From JABCPE02 sp963518955 (GTDB taxonomy: Bacteria > Bacteroidota > Bacteroidia > Flavobacteriales > Weeksellaceae): a stretch of DNA of 64,000 nucleotides. Positions within the stretch are counted from its first letter, which is position 1. Each line of letters starts with the position of its first letter. The notes under the pieces were generated by a model. The model saw nothing but the letters and a program-made list of their open reading frames with translations, had not been told where the DNA came from and searched no databases. The position numbers and the translations under genes were made by a program. The stretch lies in NCBI GenBank assembly GCA_963518955.1, contig CAUQKI010000003.1, forward strand, positions 1-64,000. The letters are read 5' to 3'. This document shows positions 8,495 through 15,879 of the stretch, piece after piece.

Positions 8495-8929
8495 ATGAAA
8501 AAGAGAATTTTAGGTGCGATGTTCGCGCTGTTTGCAACAGGAATGTTTTTTGCGCAGGATGATATGCCGATTTCAAAAAGAGACATGCCTTCTGCTGTGC
8601 AGAGAAATGTGACAAGGTATTTTGGGAAAAAAGCGATTTCTTCTGTTACCAAAGATAGAGAAGATGGTAGAATCGTTTATGATGTTTATTTTGAAGATGG
8701 TACAAAAGCTGAATTTAGCAGTAATGGAAATATAATAGAAGTGAAGAGTTATAACGGCGTTCCTTCTTCTGTAGTTCCTTCTAAAGTTCAGGCTTATGTA
8801 GGAAAATATTACCCAAAGAATAAAATAGTACACTGGGAGAAAGAATGGAATAAACAAAAAGTGGAACTGGATAACGATTTAGACCTTGAGTTTACACTAA
8901 AAGGAGATTTCCTTAGAATAGACGATTAG
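8495..8929 (+). CDS. PepSY-like secreted protein
   Basis: A 144-residue exported protein: a signal peptide at residues 1-20 (KKR, hydrophobic core, cleavage after FFA), then two PepSY-like repeats (AVQRNVTRYFGKKAISSVTKDREDGRIVYDVYFEDGTKAEFSSNG and VPSKVQAYVGKYYPKNKIVHWEKEWNKQKVELDNDLDLEFTLKG). Such proteins (DUF2874/beta-lactamase-inhibitor-like fold) are common and abundant in Bacteroidota periplasm, but their function is not established. It has its own promoter; guaB follows. Confidence 0.78.
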   Translation: MKKRILGAMFALFATGMFFAQDDMPISKRDMPSAVQRNVTRYFGKKAISSVTKDREDGRIVYDVYFEDGTKAEFSSNGNIIEVKSYNGVPSSVVPSKVQAYVGKYYPKNKIVHWEKEWNKQKVELDNDLDLEFTLKGDFLRIDD

Positions 8930-8952
8930 AGTTCTATTTTGAATTCGTTACT

Positions 8953-9007
8953 CATAGCACTTTCTTTTTTAAATTAATTTTTTTAATTTTGCAAAGAAAG
9001 TGCTATG
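8953..9007 (+). promoter_or_regulatory. 15-bp perfect inverted repeat flanking the guaB promoter and overlapping its start codon
   Basis: Left arm CATAGCACTTTCTTT (8953-8967) is the exact reverse complement of the right arm AAAGAAAGTGCTATG (8993-9007), separated by 25 AT-rich bases. The right arm ends on the guaB ATG (9005-9007). A -7 element TAATTTTG (8984-8991) lies between the arms. RNA started upstream would hide the guaB start in a long stem; RNA started from the internal promoter would not. Confidence 0.75.
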
Positions 9008-10465
9008 TCTATTTATGATAAAATTGTAGAGACAGCCATCACTTTCGATGATGTGCTTCTTGTTCCTTCTTATTCAGAAGTTTTACCTAATCAGGTTTCT
9101 TTAAAATCCAGACTTTCGGATAAAATAACCCTAAATGTTCCTATCGTTTCTGCGGCAATGGATACCGTGACAGAGGCGGATATGGCGATTGCACTTGCAA
9201 GAGTCGGCGGGCTGGGGTTCATTCACAAAAATATGCCCATAGAGGAGCAGGCTTCCCAAGTCAATCAAGTAAAACGCTCCGAAAACGGGATGATAGCTAA
9301 TCCTGTCACACTTTCTAAAGACCATACTCTCGCAGAGGCGAAGGCGCTTATGGCTCAATTCAAAATTTCTGGACTTCCAGTGGTGGATGAAGAGCATAAG
9401 CTCATTGGAATAATTACCAATAGAGATGTGAAATACCAAGAGAATCTCTCTGTGAAAGTAGAGGAGCTTATGACCAAAGAAAATCTCATTGTTTCTAACG
9501 AAGAAGTCAATTTAGAAAAAGCTAAAGAAATTCTACTGAAAAACAGAGTAGAAAAACTTCCTATTGTAGATAAATCCAACAAACTGATAGGTCTGATTAC
9601 CATTAAAGATATAGATAATCAACTAGAATACCCGAATGCCAACAAGGATAAATCAGGAAGGCTGATAGTGGGAGCAGGTGTGGGAATTGGGGTTGATACC
9701 ATTGAGCGTGTTTCTGCATTGGTGGAAGCGGGAGTGGATATCATTGCGGTGGATTCTGCACACGGACATTCCAAAGGAGTTTTGGATAAAATAAAAGAAA
9801 TTAGACAAAATTTCCCTGATTTGGATATTGTTGGAGGAAATATTGTAACCGCAGAGGCGGCAGAAGATTTGATAAAAGCAGGAGCGAATGTACTAAAAGT
9901 AGGTGTAGGGCCTGGTTCTATCTGTACTACGAGAGTGGTAGCAGGAGTAGGAGTTCCACAGCTGTCTGCTATATATAATGTATATGAAGTTGCTAAAAAA
10001 CACAATGTGGCTATCATTGCCGATGGAGGTATCAAACTTTCAGGAGATATAGTGAAGGCTATTGCGAGCGGTGCAGCTGCTGTGATGCTCGGTTCTCTAT
10101 TGGCAGGAACGGATGAATCACCAGGGGAAGAAATTATTTTCCAAGGAAGAAAATTCAAATCTTACCAAGGAATGGGGTCGCTTTCTGCAATGAAAAGAGG
10201 AGGTAAAGAAAGATATTTCCAGTCTGAAGCAAAAAAATTCGTTCCAGAAGGAATAGAAGGGCGAGTTCCATACAAAGGAAAATTAGAGGATGTTATCTTC
10301 CAACTTACAGGAGGGCTGAGGGCAGGAATGGGCTATTGTGGTGCAAAAGATATTGTAACACTACAGCAGGAATCTAAAATGGTAAGAATTACAGGTTCTG
10401 GGCTTAAAGAATCTCATCCTCACGATGTGATTATTACACAAGAAGCACCAAATTATTCCTTATAA
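9005..10465 (+). CDS. guaB: IMP dehydrogenase
   Basis: A 486-residue enzyme converting IMP to XMP with NAD+, the committed step of guanine nucleotide synthesis. The N-terminal TIM-barrel part starts TFDDVLLVPSYSEVLP. Two CBS domains occupy roughly residues 95-205. The catalytic loop GPGSICTTR carries Cys307, and the flap YQGMGSLSAMKRGGKERYFQ follows. Full length. An unusual perfect inverted repeat overlaps the start codon. A terminator lies about 80 bp downstream. Confidence 0.98.
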   Translation: MSIYDKIVETAITFDDVLLVPSYSEVLPNQVSLKSRLSDKITLNVPIVSAAMDTVTEADMAIALARVGGLGFIHKNMPIEEQASQVNQVKRSENGMIANPVTLSKDHTLAEAKALMAQFKISGLPVVDEEHKLIGIITNRDVKYQENLSVKVEELMTKENLIVSNEEVNLEKAKEILLKNRVEKLPIVDKSNKLIGLITIKDIDNQLEYPNANKDKSGRLIVGAGVGIGVDTIERVSALVEAGVDIIAVDSAHGHSKGVLDKIKEIRQNFPDLDIVGGNIVTAEAAEDLIKAGANVLKVGVGPGSICTTRVVAGVGVPQLSAIYNVYEVAKKHNVAIIADGGIKLSGDIVKAIASGAAAVMLGSLLAGTDESPGEEIIFQGRKFKSYQGMGSLSAMKRGGKERYFQSEAKKFVPEGIEGRVPYKGKLEDVIFQLTGGLRAGMGYCGAKDIVTLQQESKMVRITGSGLKESHPHDVIITQEAPNYSL

Positions 10466-10543
10466 AATCAAAAATCCCAAAATTTGTTAAAAAATGGTTA
10501 AAAAATAAGGCTGAAAAAACACCGTTTCGTAACACTAAATTTT

Positions 10544-10573
10544 AAAATAACACAAAATGTGTTATTTTTTTTA
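10544..10573 (+). terminator. Terminator after guaB
   Basis: Stem AATAACACA / TGTGTTATT around a 3-base loop, followed by a run of eight T. Confidence 0.75.
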
Positions 10574-10662
10574 TTTTAATGATATTATTTAGCCTAAAAA
10601 TAGCTTTTCGAAAAGATTTAGTAAGTATGTTAAATATCATAAACTAAAAAATGGGAAAAGTA

Positions 10663-10692
10663 TTGTAATGTCATAAATAATCTCTACATTTG
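10663..10692 (+). promoter_or_regulatory. Promoter of the unknown ORF-hypA-hypB group
   Basis: TTG at 10663-10665, spacer of exactly 19 bp, TACATTTG at 10685-10692: a full match to the flavobacterial consensus. It lies 34 bp before the ATG of the next gene. It probably drives the following small gene plus hypA and hypB. Confidence 0.72.
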
Positions 10693-10726
10693 TTACATCA
10701 AAAAAGGATAAGAAAGTTTAGTCCAA

Positions 10727-11074
10727 ATGAAAAGAACAAAAATCCATAAAGTAGTATTTCAAATGTTGGTTGTAATGATCGTGACCAGTTCATTACAGTT
10801 GCTTTTGAAAAACGGTTATACCACAAAAGGTAGAAACGCTATGGGGACTAAAAAAATATCCTTAGCTGATATTACAGATGGAGATAAATCTAAAGTAGTT
10901 GCAATAAAAGTTAAATACTTAGATGATGATGGGGCAGATAAAATATTTGAAAATAATAATAACAGAATTCTAAACACTATAAATAGTCAGCGTATATCCT
11001 TTGATTCTCAATCTGCTGAATATTCAAAACCTCAATTATTCTTACTTTACCGATCTTTGAGAGTAGACTGCTAG
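10727..11074 (+). CDS. Small exported or membrane-anchored protein of unknown function
   Basis: A 115-residue ORF with a basic N-terminus (KRTKIHK) followed by a hydrophobic segment at about residues 10-27, then a polar, Asp/Asn-rich region. The hydrophobic segment may be an uncleaved anchor or a signal peptide. The protein ends in Cys. I recognise no domain. It has a consensus promoter upstream and lies 53 bp before hypA, so it is likely on the same transcript as the nickel-insertion genes. A link to nickel or urease is inferred from position only. Confidence 0.5.
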   Translation: MKRTKIHKVVFQMLVVMIVTSSLQLLLKNGYTTKGRNAMGTKKISLADITDGDKSKVVAIKVKYLDDDGADKIFENNNNRILNTINSQRISFDSQSAEYSKPQLFLLYRSLRVDC

Positions 11075-11127
11075 ATTCTTTTTAGGATATATCTTGAAAA
11101 GGGTTTAGAGAAGTAAAGATTTGTAAA

Positions 11128-11478
11128 ATGCATGAGATTTATTTAGTCAAAAATATTTTTGACAGAATACAGGAGGAATTTCCAGAAAAATATGAAGATG
11201 TTTCAAGTGTTCATTTAAAGGTGGGATTGTTGAGTAATGTACAGCCTATCCTTATCCAGAATGCTTACAAAGCCTATGTGATGGAGTGTCCAGAGTTTTA
11301 TCATACAGAGTTGGTGGTAGATGTACTCCCTGTACTGATAAAATGTGAAGAATGTGGAGAAGTCACAGAAGTAAAACAGAATAAATTTGTATGTGGTAAT
11401 TGTGGGCATCCTACAAGAAACATAATACAAGGAGAGGAATTATATATTAACGAAATAAATTTTAGGAAAAATGAGTGA
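11128..11478 (+). CDS. hypA: Nickel metallochaperone HypA
   Basis: A 116-residue HypA/HybF protein. It starts MHE, whose His2 is the nickel ligand that defines the family. The zinc-binding site is the two pairs Cys73/Cys76 (CEEC) and Cys89/Cys92 (CGNC). HypA delivers nickel to [NiFe]-hydrogenase and, in Helicobacter, also to urease. Here the only nickel enzyme in view is the adjacent urease, so a urease role is likely. It overlaps hypB by 8 bp, indicating translational coupling. Confidence 0.94.
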   Translation: MHEIYLVKNIFDRIQEEFPEKYEDVSSVHLKVGLLSNVQPILIQNAYKAYVMECPEFYHTELVVDVLPVLIKCEECGEVTEVKQNKFVCGNCGHPTRNIIQGEELYINEINFRKNE

Positions 11479-12178
11479 AGTTAAACCAAAATCATCAAGA
11501 CTTACAGCAGGAAGCATAGATACAGAGCATGTGTCGCTTAACTTGCTGAAAGCAAACGATTTTGTTGCGGGAACAATTCGTGAGAAATTAAAAGATATAT
11601 TAGTAATTAATGTTTGTTCTTCGCCAGGGAGTGGAAAAACCACTCTAATGCAGAAGACAGGAGAGTTACTAAAAGGAAAAGCAAAAATGTCTGTATTAGT
11701 GGGAGACCCAGAAACAGATAGAGATGCACAAAGAATGAAGGATGTAGGAATAGATGCCCTTCAGATCGTGACAGGAGGAATGTGTCACATAGAAGCACAG
11801 ATGATCTTACAGGCGATAGACCATATGGACCTTAGCAATACAGATGTATTGTTCATTGAAAATGTAGGAAACCTAATGTGTCCATCTTCTTTTGACTTAG
11901 GTGAAGATTACAGAGTTACTCTGATCGCGGTAACAGAAGGAGATGATAAGCCGAGTAAATATCCTAAAATGTTCTTAACAAGTGAGTTGATGCTTGTTTC
12001 CAAAACAGATTTACTTCCATATCTTCCGTTCTCTGTGGATGCAGTAACAAAAGATGCAAGAAGCGTGAACCCAGATATTGAGGTAATGGAAATCTCAACT
12101 CTTACAGATGTTGGCATGGAGAATTGGGTAAATTGGATTCTAGCAAAAATCAAAGAAAAAAAAGAAGCTAAGAAATAA
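11471..12178 (+). CDS. hypB: Nickel-insertion GTPase HypB
   Basis: A 235-residue SIMIBI-class GTPase. The P-loop is SSPGSGKTT (residues 50-58), the Mg/switch region is GDPETDRDA, and the G-domain metal site Cys105-His106 (GGMCHIEAQ) with Cys137 (NLMCPSSF) is intact. It lacks both the N-terminal CXXCGC nickel motif and a histidine-rich stretch, so nickel storage is not expected. It works with HypA in GTP-dependent nickel delivery. It is followed after 51 bp by the urea transporter, tying this pair to the urease locus. Confidence 0.94.
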   Translation: MSEVKPKSSRLTAGSIDTEHVSLNLLKANDFVAGTIREKLKDILVINVCSSPGSGKTTLMQKTGELLKGKAKMSVLVGDPETDRDAQRMKDVGIDALQIVTGGMCHIEAQMILQAIDHMDLSNTDVLFIENVGNLMCPSSFDLGEDYRVTLIAVTEGDDKPSKYPKMFLTSELMLVSKTDLLPYLPFSVDAVTKDARSVNPDIEVMEISTLTDVGMENWVNWILAKIKEKKEAKK

Positions 12179-12229
12179 CAGAAAATAAATATAACGGATT
12201 CTAAATTATAACAATTAAAACAGAAAATT

Positions 12230-13156
12230 ATGAAATTGATTAAAACAACGCTTGTTGGGATAGGACAAATCTTCCTACAAGATAATGGTTGGTCTGGATT
12301 GCTAATTACAATCGGTATGTTTTTTAGCCACTGGACATTAGGTGTAACTTGCTTCCTAGGAGCATTGATTGGGACCCTTACAGCAAAAGCATTAAAAGCT
12401 AAAGAAGGAGACATAGAGTTTGGTCTTTATGGATTCAATGCAAGTTTGGCTTACATGTGTGTAATGTTCACATTTGCAACAGTTGATTCTCATCCAACAT
12501 TGAATGGTGCAAATCCATTACTTTGGGTTCTTGGAGCAGTAGCAGCAGTGATAGCAACAGTGATTATGCATGTTTTTGTAACTAAAGGATGGACTGCATT
12601 TACATTCCCGTTCGTAGTAACATGTTGGGTTCTTTGCTGGGCATTCGCTAAATACAATGTTTTAGGATTAGAACAAACTACACCAGCATTGCCTGACTAT
12701 ACAGGAACAATAGATGCTATTACAACTCCATTCTATGGATGGGCAGAAGTAAACTTCGGTGCTAGTTTCCTTACAGGGGTATTTATCTTCTTAGGATTGG
12801 CAATCAGCTCACCTTCTGTAGCAATGTGGGGAACAGCAGCTGCAACATTGGGGGGGGTATTCGCTCACTATGTTTTGGGAGTAGATGCAAATACATTAGC
12901 AAATGGTATTTATTCATTCTCTCCAATCTTGGTAGCGTGCGCATTCGTAACAAAATCAGGAGTATCAAGAGCAGACTTTATCTATATCGTTGTAGGAGTT
13001 CTTTTAGCAGTGTTAATCCACTACGGGGTTAATAAAATTATGGCAACTTACACTATTGGTTTCATCGTAGCAACTTGGATTATGGAAGCTGTTCAAAAAG
13101 CAGTGAACAAATCAAACCCAAACACTGAGGAATTAGTAAAATCATTAAATCCTTAA
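12230..13156 (+). CDS. Urea transporter (UT family)
   Basis: A 308-residue integral membrane protein with about ten hydrophobic helices in two homologous halves. Features such as FLQDNGWSGLLITIGMFFSH, EFGLYGFNASLAYM and the repeat-like NGIYSFSPILVACAF correspond to the urea-channel UT family (PF03253). It would admit urea across the inner membrane for the urease encoded downstream. Spacing to ureA is 76 bp and includes an 8-bp inverted repeat (about 13172-13189), but no T-tract terminator. Confidence 0.92.
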   Translation: MKLIKTTLVGIGQIFLQDNGWSGLLITIGMFFSHWTLGVTCFLGALIGTLTAKALKAKEGDIEFGLYGFNASLAYMCVMFTFATVDSHPTLNGANPLLWVLGAVAAVIATVIMHVFVTKGWTAFTFPFVVTCWVLCWAFAKYNVLGLEQTTPALPDYTGTIDAITTPFYGWAEVNFGASFLTGVFIFLGLAISSPSVAMWGTAAATLGGVFAHYVLGVDANTLANGIYSFSPILVACAFVTKSGVSRADFIYIVVGVLLAVLIHYGVNKIMATYTIGFIVATWIMEAVQKAVNKSNPNTEELVKSLNP

Positions 13157-13232
13157 TAAAAAAAGAAAATATTCAAAACATGTGTTTTGATATATAATAA
13201 TAACTTAATATTAACATTTTAAATTTTTAATT

Positions 13233-13535
13233 ATGCATTTAGTACCTAGAGAAACTGAGAAGCTAATGCTTTATCTAGCTGGTAAAGTAGCTGAAGACAG
13301 AAAAAACAGAGGGTTGAAACTTAACCACCCTGAAACAGTAGCGTATATCGCTCACAAATTAATTGAAGGTGCAAGAGAAGGAAAATCTGTAGCTCAATTA
13401 ATGCAAGAAGGAACTACATACTTGAGTCGTCAAGATGTAATGGATGGAGTTGCTGAAATGATCCACGATGTGCAAATCGAAGCAACTTTCCCTGACGGAA
13501 CAAAATTGGTAACAGTACACCACCCAATCCACTAA
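13233..13535 (+). CDS. ureA: Urease gamma subunit
   Basis: A 100-residue UreA, full length. It starts MHLVPRETEKLMLYLAGKVAEDRKNRGLKLNHPE and contains the conserved YIAHKLIEGAREGKSVAQLM and VMDGVAEMIHDVQIEATFPDGTKLVTVHHPI. It is one of the three structural subunits of the (alpha-beta-gamma) urease, which hydrolyses urea to ammonia and carbamate in the cytoplasm. Only one copy is present, although ureC is duplicated. ureB follows after 26 bp. Confidence 0.97.
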   Translation: MHLVPRETEKLMLYLAGKVAEDRKNRGLKLNHPETVAYIAHKLIEGAREGKSVAQLMQEGTTYLSRQDVMDGVAEMIHDVQIEATFPDGTKLVTVHHPIH

Positions 13536-13561
13536 TTTAAACTACTAAAAAAATTAAAGTT

Positions 13562-13912
13562 ATGAGTAATAATAAATATGTAGTTCCAGGAGAATACATC
13601 TTAGCTTCTGGTGACATCGAATACAACGCTGGTAAAAAAGTTCTTAAACTTAAAGTTACTAACAAAGGAGATAGACCAATCCAAGTTGGATCTCACTTCC
13701 ACTTCGCTGAAACTAACTCTGCACTTGAGTTTGACAGAAAAGCAGCTGAAGCTCACAGATTGAATGTTCCTGCAGGTCTTGCACAAAGATTCGAACCAGG
13801 TGAATCTAAAGAAGTAGAGTTGATTCCTTACGGTGGAGCTAGATCAGTAAGAGGATTTAGCCTTAGACACTTAGAAAGAAACAAAGAGGCTCTTAATTCA
13901 CTAAAAAAATAA
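13562..13912 (+). CDS. ureB: Urease beta subunit
   Basis: A 116-residue UreB. Family landmarks are PGEYILASGDIEYNAGKK, the VTNKGDRPIQVGSHFHFAETN core and AHRLNVPAGLAQRFEPGESKEVELIPYGG. Separate gamma and beta polypeptides (not fused as in Helicobacter) are the common bacterial layout. It lies 25 bp before ureC. Confidence 0.97.
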   Translation: MSNNKYVVPGEYILASGDIEYNAGKKVLKLKVTNKGDRPIQVGSHFHFAETNSALEFDRKAAEAHRLNVPAGLAQRFEPGESKEVELIPYGGARSVRGFSLRHLERNKEALNSLKK

Positions 13913-13937
13913 TTATTAACAATTAAAATTTAAAATC

Positions 13938-15656
13938 ATGGCTAAATTAGATAGACAAAAATATGCCTCAATGTATGGACCAACAGTTGGGGACAAAATT
14001 AGACTAGCAGATACAGAATTGTTTGCAGAAATCGAAAGAGACTTCACAGTATACGGAGAAGAAAACAAATTCGGTGGAGGAAAAACTTTGAGAGATGGTA
14101 TGGCTCAGTCAGCTACTCACCTTAGAGATGAGGGAGTGTTAGACTTAGTAATTACTAACGCAACAATTATCGACTACTGGGGAATCGTAAAAGCAGATAT
14201 CGGTATCAAAGATGGAAAAATCGCTGGTATTGGTAAAGCAGGTAACCCAAATACAATGGATGGAGTAACATCAGGAATGGTTATCGGAGCGTCTACAGAA
14301 GCGTTAGGAGGTGAAGGTCACATCTTTACAGCTGGAGGTATCGATACACACATCCACTTCATCTGTCCACAACAAGTAGAAACTGCATTAGCAGGAGGTA
14401 TTACTACATTCATCGGAGGTGGTACAGGACCTAACCACGGAACATTAGCTACAACTATTGCTCCAGGTGCTTGGAACCTAAGAAAAATGTTCGAAGGTTT
14501 AGACAGCCTACCAATGAACTTTGGATTGTTCGGTAAAGGTAACTCTTCTTCTGAAGAAGCTCTTGTAGAACAAATCGAAGCTGGTGCTCTAGGTCTTAAA
14601 TTACACGAAGACTGGGGATCTACACCATCTGCTATCGACTCTTGTTTGACAGTTTGTGATCAGTTAGATGTACAAGCTACAATCCACACGGATACATTGA
14701 ACGAAGCAGGATTCGTAGAAGATACAATGAGAGCAATCAATGGTAGAACTATCCACACCTTCCACACAGAGGGAGCAGGAGGTGGACACGCGCCAGACAT
14801 CATCACAGTAGCATCATATCCGAATGTATTGCCAGCATCAACAAACCCAACTAAGCCATTCACAGTTAACACAATTGATGAGCACTTAGACATGTTGATG
14901 GTATGCCACCACTTGGATAAAAATGTAAAAGAAGATGTATCTTTCGCAGACTCTAGAATTAGAAGAGAGACTATCGCAGCAGAAGATATCCTTCACGATA
15001 TGGGAGTATTCTCTATCATGTCATCTGACTCTCAAGCGATGGGTAGACCAGGAGAAGTAATCACAAGAACATTCCAAACAGCTGACAAGATGAAGAAGCA
15101 ATTCGGACCATTGCCAGAAGATGAAGGAACAGGAAATGATAACTTCAGAATTAAGAGATATATTTCTAAAGTAACTATCAACCCAGCGATTGCACACGGT
15201 ATCCAAAGATACATCGGATCAATCGAAGTTGGTAAGATGGCAGACTTAGTAATGTGGAGACCAGACATGTTTGGTGCTAAGCCAGAATTGATTATCAAAG
15301 GAGGATTTGTATCTTACTCTAAAATGGGAGATCCAAACGCATCTATCCCAACTCCACAACCAGTATTCTGGAGACCAATGTTTGGTAACTATGGTAAAGC
15401 AAACACTGAAACTACTGCATTCTTCGTATCTAAAGTATCTTTAGAGAAAGGAATCGTTCAGTCTTACGGATTAGGTAAAAAATTATTACCAGTAATCGGA
15501 TGTAGATTTATCGGAAAATCTGATATGATCCACAACGACGCAATGCCTAAGATTGAGGTAAATCCACAAACTCACGAAGTGAAAGTAGATGGTAAACCAT
15601 GTGTATGTGAGCCAGCTAGCAAACTTCCAATGGGACAATTATACTTCATGTTCTAA
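13938..15656 (+). CDS. ureC: Urease alpha (catalytic) subunit, copy 1
   Basis: A 572-residue UreC with a complete active site: nickel ligands His138 and His140 (GGIDTHIH), carbamylated Lys221 (GLKLHEDW), His250, His276 and Asp364 (MSSDSQAMGR). The mobile-flap Cys323-His324 (MVCHHLD) and Arg340 are also present. It follows ureA and ureB in the usual order and is closed by a terminator (15689-15724), so it is the last gene of the structural operon. It differs from the second copy at 42 positions, listed under findings. Confidence 0.98.
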   Translation: MAKLDRQKYASMYGPTVGDKIRLADTELFAEIERDFTVYGEENKFGGGKTLRDGMAQSATHLRDEGVLDLVITNATIIDYWGIVKADIGIKDGKIAGIGKAGNPNTMDGVTSGMVIGASTEALGGEGHIFTAGGIDTHIHFICPQQVETALAGGITTFIGGGTGPNHGTLATTIAPGAWNLRKMFEGLDSLPMNFGLFGKGNSSSEEALVEQIEAGALGLKLHEDWGSTPSAIDSCLTVCDQLDVQATIHTDTLNEAGFVEDTMRAINGRTIHTFHTEGAGGGHAPDIITVASYPNVLPASTNPTKPFTVNTIDEHLDMLMVCHHLDKNVKEDVSFADSRIRRETIAAEDILHDMGVFSIMSSDSQAMGRPGEVITRTFQTADKMKKQFGPLPEDEGTGNDNFRIKRYISKVTINPAIAHGIQRYIGSIEVGKMADLVMWRPDMFGAKPELIIKGGFVSYSKMGDPNASIPTPQPVFWRPMFGNYGKANTETTAFFVSKVSLEKGIVQSYGLGKKLLPVIGCRFIGKSDMIHNDAMPKIEVNPQTHEVKVDGKPCVCEPASKLPMGQLYFMF

Positions 15657-15688
15657 GAAATTAGAATATAAAGATAAAACCATATTTC

Positions 15689-15724
15689 AAATCAGTCATA
15701 CCTTTGGTATGGCTGATTTTTTAT
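15689..15724 (+). terminator. Terminator after ureC copy 1
   Basis: A 13-bp stem, AATCAGTCATACC against GGTATGGCTGATT (one G-T pair), TTT loop, followed by a T run. It separates the ureABC transcript from the second ureC. Confidence 0.85.
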
Positions 15725-15796
15725 TGCCCAAATGTTAAAATACCAGAAACATAACAAAAATCATATTTTTTAATTTTTTTTCTGAAAAACATTCGG

Positions 15797-15845
15797 TAAA
15801 TTTGCATGTTAATTATTCGTGTCAAGAAAATGAAATTTGTGACAC
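15797..15845 (+). promoter_or_regulatory. Promoter-like element and inverted repeat before ureC copy 2
   Basis: TAAATTTG (15797-15804) fits the -7 consensus; a -33 TTG at the usual spacing is not evident. Just downstream is GTGTCA (15819-15824) and its inverse TGACAC (15840-15845), a 6-bp repeat with 15-bp spacing, which would lie in the early transcript and could be an operator or weak hairpin. Together with the preceding terminator this suggests separate control of ureC copy 2. Confidence 0.5.
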
Positions 15846-15879
15846 AAATACAAGTCAAATAATAAAAAAATAATTACTT

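Noticed and set aside
8953..9007. Purine riboswitch before guaB
   Set aside because: The perfect inverted repeat does not show the purine aptamer junction or loop sequences; it is a simple hairpin or operator.
9619..10158. 179-codon open frame antisense to guaB
   Set aside because: Composition is Ser/Thr/Pro/Ala-rich as expected for the reverse of a coding gene; guaB is certain on the plus strand.
10727..12178. Reading hypA/hypB as proof of a hydrogenase
   Set aside because: No hydrogenase subunit or other hyp gene is present, and the context is entirely urease.
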